The notes beneath the pieces are model-generated. The model saw only the letters and a list, made by a program, of their open reading frames with translations, was not told the DNA's origin and ran no database searches. Of a DNA stretch of 64,000 nucleotides, positions 8,837 through 17,432 are shown piece by piece. The position numbers and the translations under genes are program-made. Numbering within the stretch: the stretch's first letter is position 1; every line of letters begins with the position of its first letter. This DNA is from Deminuibacter soli (lineage in GTDB: Bacteria; Bacteroidota; Bacteroidia; Chitinophagales; Chitinophagaceae): NCBI RefSeq assembly GCF_003412455.1, contig NZ_QTJU01000001.1, forward strand, positions 1,054,001 through 1,118,000. Direction: 5' to 3'.

Positions 8837-9106
8837 TTAGGAAAGTATTGATGCGGTAATCTGGTTAAGGTGATGTTGCAGGTGATTAACATAGTCCTGC
8901 GCTACAAATTCCAGTGTGTGTTGTTCAGGCTTGCCTGCACCGGTTAAACAAATGTTCCGGTGCAGCTCAGCAGGCATGTGTTGCAATACCTGGCAGGGGT
9001 GCAGGTTTGGTTCAGGTACCATTGCCAGTTCAACAGCCGGATACCGGTTTAGTTTATCCGTGTATTCATGTACAATTGCCGAAAGCGCTGCTGAAACTGC
9101 CTGCAT
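8837..9106 (-). pseudogene. Internally deleted DinB-like gene in the arginine operon
   Basis: An open frame of 89 codons. Residues 1-34 look like the first helix of a DinB/YfiT-type protein (ALSAIVHEYTDKLNRYP, then PEPNL) and residues 35-89 like the end of the same family (PEQHTLEFVAQDYVNHLQHH, then LNQI). Intact family members have roughly 70-80 residues between these parts, including the first metal-binding histidine helix (GHLxDSA type). The deletion is in frame, so a short protein may still be made, but it lacks part of the four-helix bundle and the metal triad. It sits between the GNAT gene (20 bases) and argG (23 bases). It could instead be an unusual mini-DinB; I judge decay more likely. 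Confidence 0.65.
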
Positions 9107-9126
9107 CCTTGAAACCTTGTTAACCG

Positions 9127-9831
9127 TTAATGAAATATTGCGTTTTTTGATTTGGGTTTGGGTGAAGAACCGCCACCGCCGTTGTTGTCTTTTTCGCGTG
9201 TGCGGAAAATAATCTGCTTCAGGCGCATCAAACGTTCGTATACCTTGCTTTTCTTTTCAAAATAAGCGGTGGTTTCTTTGGGTTCGTAGTGATCCGCAGG
9301 ATCGTACAGCATAGCCGTGCACATACAGTTTTTGCGGCCTTTGCTCATCAAAATATCATAATTCACGCAACTTTTACAGCCTGCCCAGAAATCTTCATCA
9401 TCTGTTAACTCAGAGTAGGTCACCGGCTCGTAGCCCAGTTCGCTGTTAATTTTCATAACAGCCAGCCCGGTAGTTAAACCGAAGATTTTTGCTTCAGGAT
9501 ATTTTTCGCGTGAGAGGTCGAATATTTTACGTTTAATCTGTTTGGCCACCCCGCTTTTCCTGAATTCGGGCGACACAATTAAACCGCTGTTCGCCACAAA
9601 CTTGCCATGGCTCCACTCTTCAATATAACAGAAGCCCACCCATTGACCGGTAGTGGTTAACGCGATCACGGCTTTTCCTTCGAGCATTTTGCTTGCCACG
9701 TATTCCGGAGAGCGTTTGGCAATACCTGTTCCGCGGGCCTTGGCCGACGATTCCATTTCATCGGTAATCCGCACTGCGTAGTGCGTATCTTCAAACCTTG
9801 CTACCCTTACAACGATATTCGACTGTTCCAC
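9127..9831 (-). CDS. GNAT acyltransferase, candidate N-acyl-glutamate synthase
   Basis: First gene of the arginine operon, 234 residues with a GTG start. The acyl-CoA loop RKSGVA (91-96) fits the R/Q-x-x-G-x-A motif and follows the strand SGLIVSPEF. No ArgA or ArgJ gene is visible, so this enzyme probably makes the N-acyl-glutamate that feeds ArgB; that is an inference from position. After the GNAT core there is a cysteine group (Cys152, Cys155, Cys169, Cys171) that could bind a metal, and a C-terminal tail rich in Gly, Ser, Pro and Lys. Whether it uses acetyl-CoA or succinyl-CoA is open; the Val90 carbamoyltransferase downstream favours succinyl. Confidence 0.8.
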   Translation of the reverse strand: MEQSNIVVRVARFEDTHYAVRITDEMESSAKARGTGIAKRSPEYVASKMLEGKAVIALTTTGQWVGFCYIEEWSHGKFVANSGLIVSPEFRKSGVAKQIKRKIFDLSREKYPEAKIFGLTTGLAVMKINSELGYEPVTYSELTDDEDFWAGCKSCVNYDILMSKGRKNCMCTAMLYDPADHYEPKETTAYFEKKSKVYERLMRLKQIIFRTREKDNNGGGGSSPKPKSKNAIFH

Positions 9832-10228
9832 TATAAATGAAATTGAAAAGTTCGTAATTAGAAATATAAAAGAACATACACAGCCACTTTACCACAGCAG
9901 CCGCATAAAACAGGAAACATCCCAAAATGTAAGCCGGGAATATCAGATTCTAGGTCGTCGGATCAAAAACAGAAAGCGAGGGTTACCCAATGCATTCAAC
10001 CCAACCATCAGAGAAGGATGGCTGGCTAACAAGTAACGATGGGCGGCGTAGTATTTCAACTTTAGTTCTGAATGTAAGTGTGATCCAAAAATGATTATTT
10101 GAGGATGTAAAAGTAACAATGTTTGGAAAATTTGTGGATATTTTTTTATGAAAAAAAGGTTAACGCTTCCCAGGCCTGCAATCTGCGCCCCGTCTGCATT
10201 ATAACACGGTGCCTGTTGCCAAACAAAA
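9832..10228 (-). other. Long leader/promoter region of the arginine operon
   Basis: About 400 bases without a convincing gene between the outer-membrane protein gene and the GNAT gene. It holds a perfect-length hairpin (next entry) and several shorter inverted repeats downstream of it. I found no exact TAnnTTTG box. I do not recognise a known riboswitch class. Confidence 0.4.
10002..10024 (-). promoter_or_regulatory. Hairpin in the arginine operon leader
   Basis: On the minus strand CAGCCATC and GATGGTTG pair over 8 positions (one G-U) around the loop CTTCTCT. It lies about 170 bases before the first gene, and no T-run follows. It is a candidate element of a structured, possibly arginine-responsive leader; ArgR sites were not recognised. 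Confidence 0.4.
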
Positions 10229-10255
10229 GCCCGGCCGGTTTTTAACCGGCCGGGC
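10229..10255 (-). terminator. Intrinsic terminator of the outer-membrane beta-barrel gene
   Basis: A perfect 12-bp inverted repeat (GCCCGGCCGGTT) with a 3-base loop; on the minus strand it is followed by TTTTGTTT. It lies about 30 bases after the stop at 10287. Confidence 0.85.
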
Positions 10256-10286
10256 CTGTGCTATTGTACTGATACTGGGCCTTTTA

Positions 10287-13151
10287 CTACATGGGACCGC
10301 CACCGCGGCGACCACCGCCACCACCGCCGCCATTGCCTCCACCCCATCCGCCACGGTTACCGCCGCCATTTCCGTCGCCGCGGTCACCGCCAAAGAAGCC
10401 CGGCATGCGGCGCTGGTTCTGGTTGCCTGCAAAATTGCGCAGGTTATAGGTAAAGGTGAGCATAAAATAGCGTTTCAGCGTATTGGTGCGGGTATCTGTA
10501 ATGGTATTGGTAGTCACAGCGCGCGCTACCGCCGTATTCTGGTTCAGCAGGTCAAACACCTGCAACCGCAGTTCTGCTGCATGATTTTTTAAGAACTGTT
10601 TGGCAATGGCCGGGTTCCATAAGGGCACACTGGCATTGTACCCGGGGGAGTGATTGCCGTTGTAGCTATAATCAAGATCCGACGCTACTATCCAGCCATT
10701 TTTGCTGAAATAGGTGATCTCTGCAGAGAAAGCCTGAAAAAAATAGTTCGCGTTGGTGCGTGTATTCACGGTGTTGCGGGCAATATTATAGGTGCTGGTT
10801 GAAGAAAAATTCATGTCAAAGTAATTGTCCAGGTTGGTAGTCCAGCGAATGGTGCCGTTTAAACCGGTATTGCGCGTATAGTTGCTTTCGCCATTAACCA
10901 GCGACTGGCTTTGCTGGTAGCTGATATTACTGCCCAGGTTCAGATTCGATTTGGGATGTTTCAGCGGCAGCGACCAGTTTACATAACCGTTTACATTATA
11001 GGTTCCGCTAAGGTTTACGTATGTACTTACCTTACTGCCTGTGGAAGAGTTTTGCACAATGCTGCTTTGAATATCGTTTACAATCGTGCTTGCATTGATC
11101 GTGGCAAAAAACGAACGTTGGTTAGTGGGGTTCAGCGAATGGTACAGAAAACGCACGCTGTGTGTAAACTGTGGTTTCAGATCAGGATTACCTACCTGGA
11201 AATTGATTGAATCGCTTGTTGTACGGATAGGTTGTAACTGCGCGGCCGAAGGTTGCCCTGTTGAGCCATTGTAAAAGAACCGCAGGTTTTTTGTTTTCGA
11301 AACGTTATAGGTGAAAATGGCGCTGGGTGTAAAGTTCACATAGTGATTCGATATCGATGTACCCTTGGTACTGTTGATGCTGGTAAGATCAGAGAACTGC
11401 ACACCTGAACCAATATTGAAATTGTATTTCGTATTCTGCAAGCGGTAGGTAAGCGTAAGCCTGTTTGAGGTGGTGGTATTTTTAAAAGAGTTGCTGAACA
11501 GGCTGTCAAACGAAGTAAAGCCCAGCTTTACATCATCGTACTGGTAAGTGTTGTTGACAGAGGTACTGCTGAGGTACGAATAATTGTACCGCAATTCCAG
11601 TATCTGGTTCTTGGCCAGTGGTTCTGTATACGACAAAGAGGGACTGAATGTATGCGAACGCGAGGTATCGAAATAATGTTGGTTAATGGTATCAATCCTG
11701 TTTTGCGTATAAAAGTTGTTAACGGCATAGTTATACCCGTCACCCTTACTTTCACTTCCGGAATAGTTTAAATTCAGAGATATAGTGCGGAAGCGCTTTT
11801 TAAAGCGGTGCATCATGGTAAGGCTCGCGCCGTTGATAGAATAACCACTGTTCTGGCTATGGGTGTTACCCACCGAACTGTAAATAGGTGTATTGTCGTT
11901 CGTACGCATGTTCATTGAAGAGGAAGAGCCGCTGGGTGTTGAATTGCTGAAACTAACACCTGGTCTGAATATTAGCGTATTACTCGAATCAAACCTTGTT
12001 TCAATATTAAAGTTGATGTTGTGGTTCTGACTTTTTGAAACAGAACGCTGATCCTGGTCGTTGGTGGTGGTGGTATCTTTAGTCAGCTGGTTAACCGTGT
12101 GGCTTTGTGTGCTGGTATTTGTTTTCAGGTTATTGTAAAAATAGTTTCCGTATGCATCGGTATTGGTGCCCCAGGTATCGCGGTAATTAAGTCCTGCGGC
12201 CAATGTTGTAGTAATGCCCGAACCGCCACCACTTGCTGTAATAGAGCCGCCACCACCCCTGCGGCCGCCACCGCCCATATCGGCTGGCGTAAAGTTTTGC
12301 TTGTTTACATCATTTACCTGGCCTATCAAAGAAATTTGTTGCGTGCCGTTAAACCGGTGCAGGTTCATACTTTCATCGTACGTACCATCTGTACCCGCCC
12401 CTAATACGGCCTTACCAAAATAGCCTTTGCGCTTATCTTTTTTCGTGGTAATGTTAATTGTTTTTACACGGTTGCCATCGTCAAAGCCAGAAAGCTTGCT
12501 TTGATCGCTCAGGTCGTCAAACACCTGTATTTTATCTATTACATCGGGCGGCAGGTTTTTGGTGGCCTGTTTGGGATCATCACCAAAAAAGCGTTTGCCA
12601 TCTACCAGTATCCTGCTTACGGTTTCGCCCTGTGCAGTAACAGCCCCGCTTTTGTCAACCGTAATGCCTGGTATCTTTTTCAGCAGGTCTTCTGCAACTG
12701 CATTGGGTTTGGTTTTAAAACTCCCTGCGTTAAACTCCATCGTGTCTTTTTTAATCACCAGCGGTGGGGATGATTTTACTACAACGGTCTCCAAGGTGTT
12801 TTCCAGTGTTTTTAAATACACTGTGCCCAAATCAACCATGCTGTCGCCGGTAACCTTAACAGGTTGCTGCAGCAAACCATATCCCTGGAAAGCCACCTGT
12901 ATCAGGTAGGCTCCGGTGTCTACTTTTGTAAAGGAGAAATGACCCTTATCGTCTGATATAACATAAGTCACCAGTGAAGAATCAGCCGCCTGCAGCAGGC
13001 TGATGGTGGCAGCACTCAATACCTGTTTCGATGATGAATCGGCCAGTTTACCGGCAATAGTTCCGGTTTTGCCGCCCTGCGCTTTCAGCTGTACAGTGGC
13101 GGACATTATACAAATACAAAGCATCGCAATAAACTGCCTGCTCATAAACAT
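10287..13151 (-). CDS. Outer-membrane beta-barrel protein, TonB-receptor-like, with Gly-rich tail
   Basis: 954 residues. A signal peptide (about 1-25, ending QLKAQ) is followed by a carboxypeptidase-regulatory-like domain (about 28-110), a plug-like domain (about 110-230, with KTKPNAVAEDLLKKIPGITV) and a large beta-barrel region rich in alternating polar and aromatic strands. This order is that of the Bacteroidota outer-membrane beta-barrel family. A Gly/Arg-rich loop (about 290-310) and a Gly-rich C-terminal tail of about 40 residues (ending GGGRRGGGPM) extend beyond the last strand (FTYNLRNF). The substrate is unknown and no SusD partner is adjacent, so polysaccharide uptake is not supported. 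An in-frame ATG two codons later (13145) is an equally good start. Confidence 0.85.
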   Translation of the reverse strand: MFMSRQFIAMLCICIMSATVQLKAQGGKTGTIAGKLADSSSKQVLSAATISLLQAADSSLVTYVISDDKGHFSFTKVDTGAYLIQVAFQGYGLLQQPVKVTGDSMVDLGTVYLKTLENTLETVVVKSSPPLVIKKDTMEFNAGSFKTKPNAVAEDLLKKIPGITVDKSGAVTAQGETVSRILVDGKRFFGDDPKQATKNLPPDVIDKIQVFDDLSDQSKLSGFDDGNRVKTINITTKKDKRKGYFGKAVLGAGTDGTYDESMNLHRFNGTQQISLIGQVNDVNKQNFTPADMGGGGRRGGGGSITASGGGSGITTTLAAGLNYRDTWGTNTDAYGNYFYNNLKTNTSTQSHTVNQLTKDTTTTNDQDQRSVSKSQNHNINFNIETRFDSSNTLIFRPGVSFSNSTPSGSSSSMNMRTNDNTPIYSSVGNTHSQNSGYSINGASLTMMHRFKKRFRTISLNLNYSGSESKGDGYNYAVNNFYTQNRIDTINQHYFDTSRSHTFSPSLSYTEPLAKNQILELRYNYSYLSSTSVNNTYQYDDVKLGFTSFDSLFSNSFKNTTTSNRLTLTYRLQNTKYNFNIGSGVQFSDLTSINSTKGTSISNHYVNFTPSAIFTYNVSKTKNLRFFYNGSTGQPSAAQLQPIRTTSDSINFQVGNPDLKPQFTHSVRFLYHSLNPTNQRSFFATINASTIVNDIQSSIVQNSSTGSKVSTYVNLSGTYNVNGYVNWSLPLKHPKSNLNLGSNISYQQSQSLVNGESNYTRNTGLNGTIRWTTNLDNYFDMNFSSTSTYNIARNTVNTRTNANYFFQAFSAEITYFSKNGWIVASDLDYSYNGNHSPGYNASVPLWNPAIAKQFLKNHAAELRLQVFDLLNQNTAVARAVTTNTITDTRTNTLKRYFMLTFTYNLRNFAGNQNQRRMPGFFGGDRGDGNGGGNRGGWGGGNGGGGGGGRRGGGPM

Positions 13152-13493
13152 TGCTTGGTTAAATTGAAAAAATTACTGTTCGTAAAGCTATTACCTGTTA
13201 CTGCTATTATGGCACAATATCGGTAGTCCCTATAACGGAATAGGTATATACGAAACCAGTCGTTTCGCGCAGAACATCAGTATAAAGTGGAGGGAATACC
13301 TGTAATTTAAGCCTTTTACAGCACATCTGCCGATGAATACAAATTCTTTAACGATTAAACCGGGAAAAGGATAATCCCGGCAACACGAAAGGAACATTTT
13401 GCCTGGCCTGATAGATCAATGCCGTTTATGAAGCGCCGGCCGGGCATACTGCCATAAACGGCATTGAGTGAATACGGGTTGAATATATATTGT
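13152..13493. other. Intergenic region upstream of the beta-barrel gene
   Basis: About 340 bases with no gene. It contains a near-match to a -7 box for the beta-barrel gene (TAGCTTTA on the minus strand, 13183-13190), a short palindrome CCTAT-6-ATAGG at about 13230, and the long inverted repeat at 13416-13467. Confidence 0.5.
13416..13467. repeat. Perfect 15-bp inverted repeat downstream of the SNF2 gene
   Basis: TCAATGCCGTTTATG at 13416-13430 is exactly complementary to CATAAACGGCATTGA at 13453-13467; the 22-base loop is GC-rich. It lies 27 bases after the helicase stop. There is no T-run, so it may be a factor-assisted terminator, a 3'-end protecting hairpin or a protein-binding site. Confidence 0.7.
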
Positions 13494-16400
13494 TTAGCTG
13501 AACAGGTATTCGATGTCTTCCCGCGTAAGGCTCTTTACAAAACCGCTGTCATCCGTAATCAGGTCTGCCGCCAGTGCTTTTTTCTTTTCCTGCAGCTGAA
13601 GAATTTTATCTTCCACTGTGTCTTTACAAATCATGCGGTAGGCAAAAATGTTTTTGGTTTGACCAATACGGTGCGTACGGTCAATGGCCTGTTGTTCTAC
13701 TGCCGGGTTCCACCAGGGGTCAACGATGTACACATAATCTGCTGCGGTCAGGTTCAAACCCACACCACCTGCTTTCAGTGAAATAAGAAATACGCGGCAG
13801 TTATCATCATGCTGGAATCTTTGAATGGCTTTCTCACGGTCAGGTGCCGAAGTGCTGCCATCAAAATATTCGTAATCCACACCCAGCTCTTCCAGCTTTT
13901 CCCTGATCAGCGCCAGCATACCCAGGAACTGTGAAAACACCAGTGCTTTGTGGTTGCCGATATTTTCTGTTATTTCACGGCCAAGCTCATCCAGTTTTAC
14001 AGATACATTCGGGTATTTGTCTTCCTCTTTCATGATGGCCGGACTATCACAAATCTGGCGCAGTTTCATGAGGCCCTGTAAAATGGTCAGTTGCGATTTC
14101 TGCACACCCTGCGCATCTACCACACCCAGAATTTTATCCCTGAAATCGTTGCGGTAAGCATCGTATATAGTGCGCTGCTCATCACCCATTTCGCAGAACA
14201 GGATCATTTCCGATTTAGCCGGCAGGTCTTTTGCCACCTGTTCTTTGGTACGACGCAAAATAAAGGGGAACAGCAGTTTCCGCAAGTGTTCTTTCTGTTC
14301 TTTTTCGCCAAACTTGTCAATGGGTATGGCAAACTCCTGTTTAAAAAATTCCATACTGCCCAGCATGCCGGGGTTCAGGAAGTTCATTTGCGCGTAAATA
14401 TCAAATGTATTATTCTGTAAAGGAGTACCACTTAAACAAAGCCTGTTTTTAGCCCTGATCAGGCCGGCAGCTTTTGCCACCTTACTGCCCGGGTTTTTAA
14501 TGGCCTGGCTTTCATCGAGCACCACATAATCAAAGGCAATTTCTACAAACTGCTTGATGTCGCTGCGCAGGGTGCCATACGTAGTAATAATAACGTCTGT
14601 CTGCCTGTCCAGCAATCCTTCTTTTATGCGTGTGCCGCCATGATGTATGTAGTAAGTAAGTGTAGGCGTAAATTTTTTGATCTCATTTTCCCAGTTGTAC
14701 ATCAGGGTAGTAGGGCATACTACCAGTGCACGCAGGCTTCCGTTCGTGTGCCTGATATGATGCAGGAATGATAATGCCTGGATGGTTTTACCCAAACCCA
14801 TATCATCTGCAAGAATACCGCCCCATTGCACCTCAAACAGGTAATTGAGCCATTGGAAACCAGATACCTGGTAAGGGCGCAAAATAGGCATCAGGTGTGC
14901 AGGCGCTTCCACCGCTTCAATCTGGTGATTCTCGCGCAGGCGCTCGTATTTGGCTTCCAGCTGAAATACCAGCTCTTCCTCATCACGCTGTTCATACAGC
15001 TCTTCTATAACGCTGAAGTGATATTTACTCAGCTTCATGTTTTCGGCCTTGCCATCACCAACCCTGAACAGCAGCGAATATTTCTTAATCCACTCTTCCG
15101 GCAAAATACCCAATGTGCCGTCCTGCAGCTGTACGTATTGCTGTTTATTGGCCAGGGCTTTTTTTACATCGGCCACCGTTACTTTCTGCTCACCAAAATG
15201 AATGTCTACTTTGGCATCGAACCAATCGGTATGGCTGCTGATGTAAATTTTGGTAGAAGGTTTCGCCGTATTAAAGCGGAAGTTTTTCAGCGCCTCAAAG
15301 CCATACACGGGAATGTTCAGCTCCCTGGCTGCGTCAACAAACAAAAAGAACCAGTTATTCTTCAGCACATCCGACCCCTTCAATGCCAGTGTGCTGCCCT
15401 CTTCGGGTTTTATAAAGTTTGAATGCAGGTTTTCAATGCCCGATAAAATATTCTTCTCCAGTTCCAGGTTACGGTTAATCACCAGCAACCTGTCTGCCGC
15501 AGGAATAATGATTTTGTCTTTATCGCCGGGGCGCACATCGTACCCCTTGTAACTGAATACCGGCTGAAACAGCAGGTAATCGCCTTTTTCTTTCAGCAGG
15601 ATTTTCGCTTCCGGCTTCTGATCGCGCAGTTCTTCTTTCTGTACGTTGTTAAACGTTACCTGGTAATCTTTTGAAAGCGGCACCAGGAACTGCTGCAGCT
15701 GTGTTTGCCACTGATCGGCCGGGATAGTCAGCGTACCGGTTGGCATAAACTTTTCGATCAGCATAACATCTTCCGGTTTCTGCCAGCCGTAAAACACGTC
15801 CTGGTACTGGAAAAAGAAGCTGCTGCCAAAATCGTTGTCACCAAGGCTCACGCGCTCTTCGGGCAGTTTAACCCTGCAGCTTACCAGGTAACTGCCGTCA
15901 ACATAGTCTACCGTAAATTCCGGCAGTACCCATTCCTGGCTGCATGCAACCTGTTTAAGATTGGCTGTTTGAAAATTTTTGCGCTGCGGCAGGTAAAACA
16001 CAAACGGCTTGTCGGCCATATCTGTTACCAGCTTTTTGTATTTGGGATGCAGGTATTCCAATATCAGGTGGCGCGTTTCTTCCGGCAACTCATCGTCGTG
16101 CTGCTGAATAATGTTTTCCCAGATACCGCTGAACGGCGAGTTCCGGTTCAGGTAACGGCTTACTTCACCCGGCAGCAGCTTGCGCAGCTGCTGCACCAGC
16201 ATTTTATCATTTTCGTCAAAAACTTCTGTGTTGATAAACTTGGCCAGGTCAAGCCGTTCTACCTTGCCCACGTAGGCATCGCCGGCTTCGTTTGGCTCGC
16301 CCTGTATGGCATCGAGCTGCACATAGGGGTATTGGTGCGGGTTATAGCTAAATACAATGCCCAGCTTGTAACGTGGCAATACCGGCGCTTCATCTTCCTC

Positions 16401-17264
16401 TTCAACCATCACCGACGATACTTCCGTAACCGGTTTGGGTTTTATTGGTACATTGCTGCCGCCCAACCCGCCTACACGTTTGATAGTGGGATCAAGCACA
16501 CGCAGAAAGGGTTTGCCGTCTTTATAGGTAAATTCAAATTTCCCGTCAATATCGTCCTGTAATGAGTAGCCATATAAGGCCAGCAGCTTGTCTTTTTCTT
16601 TGTCCCAGTTCCGGATGGAATCAAAATAGTTGGGACCATAGCTGTTCAGCAGTTGCAGCAGCACAATGGTTTTGTGCACGCAAAGCGGGTGGGCCGGATC
16701 GCTGCCGCAATCGCAGCTGGTATCGAAATTACGCTCTTCGTTTTTTTGAATGAGGATATGATACACTGTTCCATCCACTTCCACTTCGGCCCGAACCCGT
16801 TCATCACGGGCATCCGTAATATTGGCCCTTGAGCTGCGGAGATAATTTTCGGCTTCAGTGAGGGAAATGGGTGCGGTAAGAAGTTTGATGAGCTTTAAAT
16901 CCAGTTGCTTCATTTTCAGCACAGTATGCCGCTGGTCGTACTGCTGTTCTTTTTCACCCAGCATATTTTTATCAACCAGCTCCTGCAGCTGAAACAGCGA
17001 AGCCGCTTCATGGCGGCAAATTTCACCGAGGTTGTAAGGGCACCCGCAGCGCAGACTTAAGGTTTTGGGATCTTTAAATTTGCTGATATGCACCTTGTAG
17101 TAAGTGGCATAGGCATCATCTTTTACCCGGAATATGACCGATCCAAGCAGTTCGTCATATTCCACCAGTTCTACATTCCCAACGGCATGAATCTTTTTTC
17201 CGCGCCGGATTACTTCGTCGGTACCGTTGTTATATACGTATTTTATTAAATGCGGTAGTGCCAT
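13494..17264 (-). CDS. SWIM/SNF2 family DNA-dependent ATPase (helicase)
   Basis: About 1256 residues. The N-terminal part has a SWIM-type zinc finger (CGCPYNLGEICRHEA) and a second cysteine/histidine cluster (CDCGSDPAHPLCVH). The C-terminal third is a full SNF2 ATPase: motif I LADDMGLGKTIQ, a DEAH-box variant DESQ, motif III LSGTPLQNN, and motifs V-VI (SLKAGGVGLNLTAAD, then DRTHRIGQ). Proteins of this form remodel protein-DNA or RNA polymerase complexes; the exact role here is unknown. I start it at the ATG at 17264; the upstream TTG at 17324 would add 20 residues without domain content. A TActTTTG box lies at 17356-17363. No methylase or nuclease partner is nearby, so a defence role is not supported. 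Confidence 0.9.
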   Translation of the reverse strand: MALPHLIKYVYNNGTDEVIRRGKKIHAVGNVELVEYDELLGSVIFRVKDDAYATYYKVHISKFKDPKTLSLRCGCPYNLGEICRHEAASLFQLQELVDKNMLGEKEQQYDQRHTVLKMKQLDLKLIKLLTAPISLTEAENYLRSSRANITDARDERVRAEVEVDGTVYHILIQKNEERNFDTSCDCGSDPAHPLCVHKTIVLLQLLNSYGPNYFDSIRNWDKEKDKLLALYGYSLQDDIDGKFEFTYKDGKPFLRVLDPTIKRVGGLGGSNVPIKPKPVTEVSSVMVEEEDEAPVLPRYKLGIVFSYNPHQYPYVQLDAIQGEPNEAGDAYVGKVERLDLAKFINTEVFDENDKMLVQQLRKLLPGEVSRYLNRNSPFSGIWENIIQQHDDELPEETRHLILEYLHPKYKKLVTDMADKPFVFYLPQRKNFQTANLKQVACSQEWVLPEFTVDYVDGSYLVSCRVKLPEERVSLGDNDFGSSFFFQYQDVFYGWQKPEDVMLIEKFMPTGTLTIPADQWQTQLQQFLVPLSKDYQVTFNNVQKEELRDQKPEAKILLKEKGDYLLFQPVFSYKGYDVRPGDKDKIIIPAADRLLVINRNLELEKNILSGIENLHSNFIKPEEGSTLALKGSDVLKNNWFFLFVDAARELNIPVYGFEALKNFRFNTAKPSTKIYISSHTDWFDAKVDIHFGEQKVTVADVKKALANKQQYVQLQDGTLGILPEEWIKKYSLLFRVGDGKAENMKLSKYHFSVIEELYEQRDEEELVFQLEAKYERLRENHQIEAVEAPAHLMPILRPYQVSGFQWLNYLFEVQWGGILADDMGLGKTIQALSFLHHIRHTNGSLRALVVCPTTLMYNWENEIKKFTPTLTYYIHHGGTRIKEGLLDRQTDVIITTYGTLRSDIKQFVEIAFDYVVLDESQAIKNPGSKVAKAAGLIRAKNRLCLSGTPLQNNTFDIYAQMNFLNPGMLGSMEFFKQEFAIPIDKFGEKEQKEHLRKLLFPFILRRTKEQVAKDLPAKSEMILFCEMGDEQRTIYDAYRNDFRDKILGVVDAQGVQKSQLTILQGLMKLRQICDSPAIMKEEDKYPNVSVKLDELGREITENIGNHKALVFSQFLGMLALIREKLEELGVDYEYFDGSTSAPDREKAIQRFQHDDNCRVFLISLKAGGVGLNLTAADYVYIVDPWWNPAVEQQAIDRTHRIGQTKNIFAYRMICKDTVEDKILQLQEKKKALAADLITDDSGFVKSLTREDIEYLFS

Positions 17265-17355
17265 GCTTTTATCTGCCCGGTTAGCTAAGAGGCAACTGAC
17301 AAGACGGGTATTTTGCCACCACAAATCTTACCATCGCTCAGAAAAGGGCAATTTG

Positions 17356-17363
17356 CAAAAGTA
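17356..17363 (-). promoter_or_regulatory. -7 promoter box for the SNF2 gene
   Basis: TActTTTG on the minus strand, matching the Bacteroidota -7 consensus TAnnTTTG. It gives a leader of roughly 85 bases to the ATG at 17264. Confidence 0.5.
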
Positions 17364-17432
17364 AAGGAATTAACCGCAGATAACCGTTGAAATTTTGAAA
17401 ATCTCGATGAACTGATTGTTAATTGTGAATGG

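Noticed and set aside
13229-13244. CCTAT-6-ATAGG palindrome upstream of the beta-barrel gene
   Set aside because: Arms of five bases are too short to call an operator without comparative support.
13494-17264. SNF2 helicase as part of a defence system
   Set aside because: The neighbours are housekeeping genes and no methylase, nuclease or DISARM/DND partner is present.
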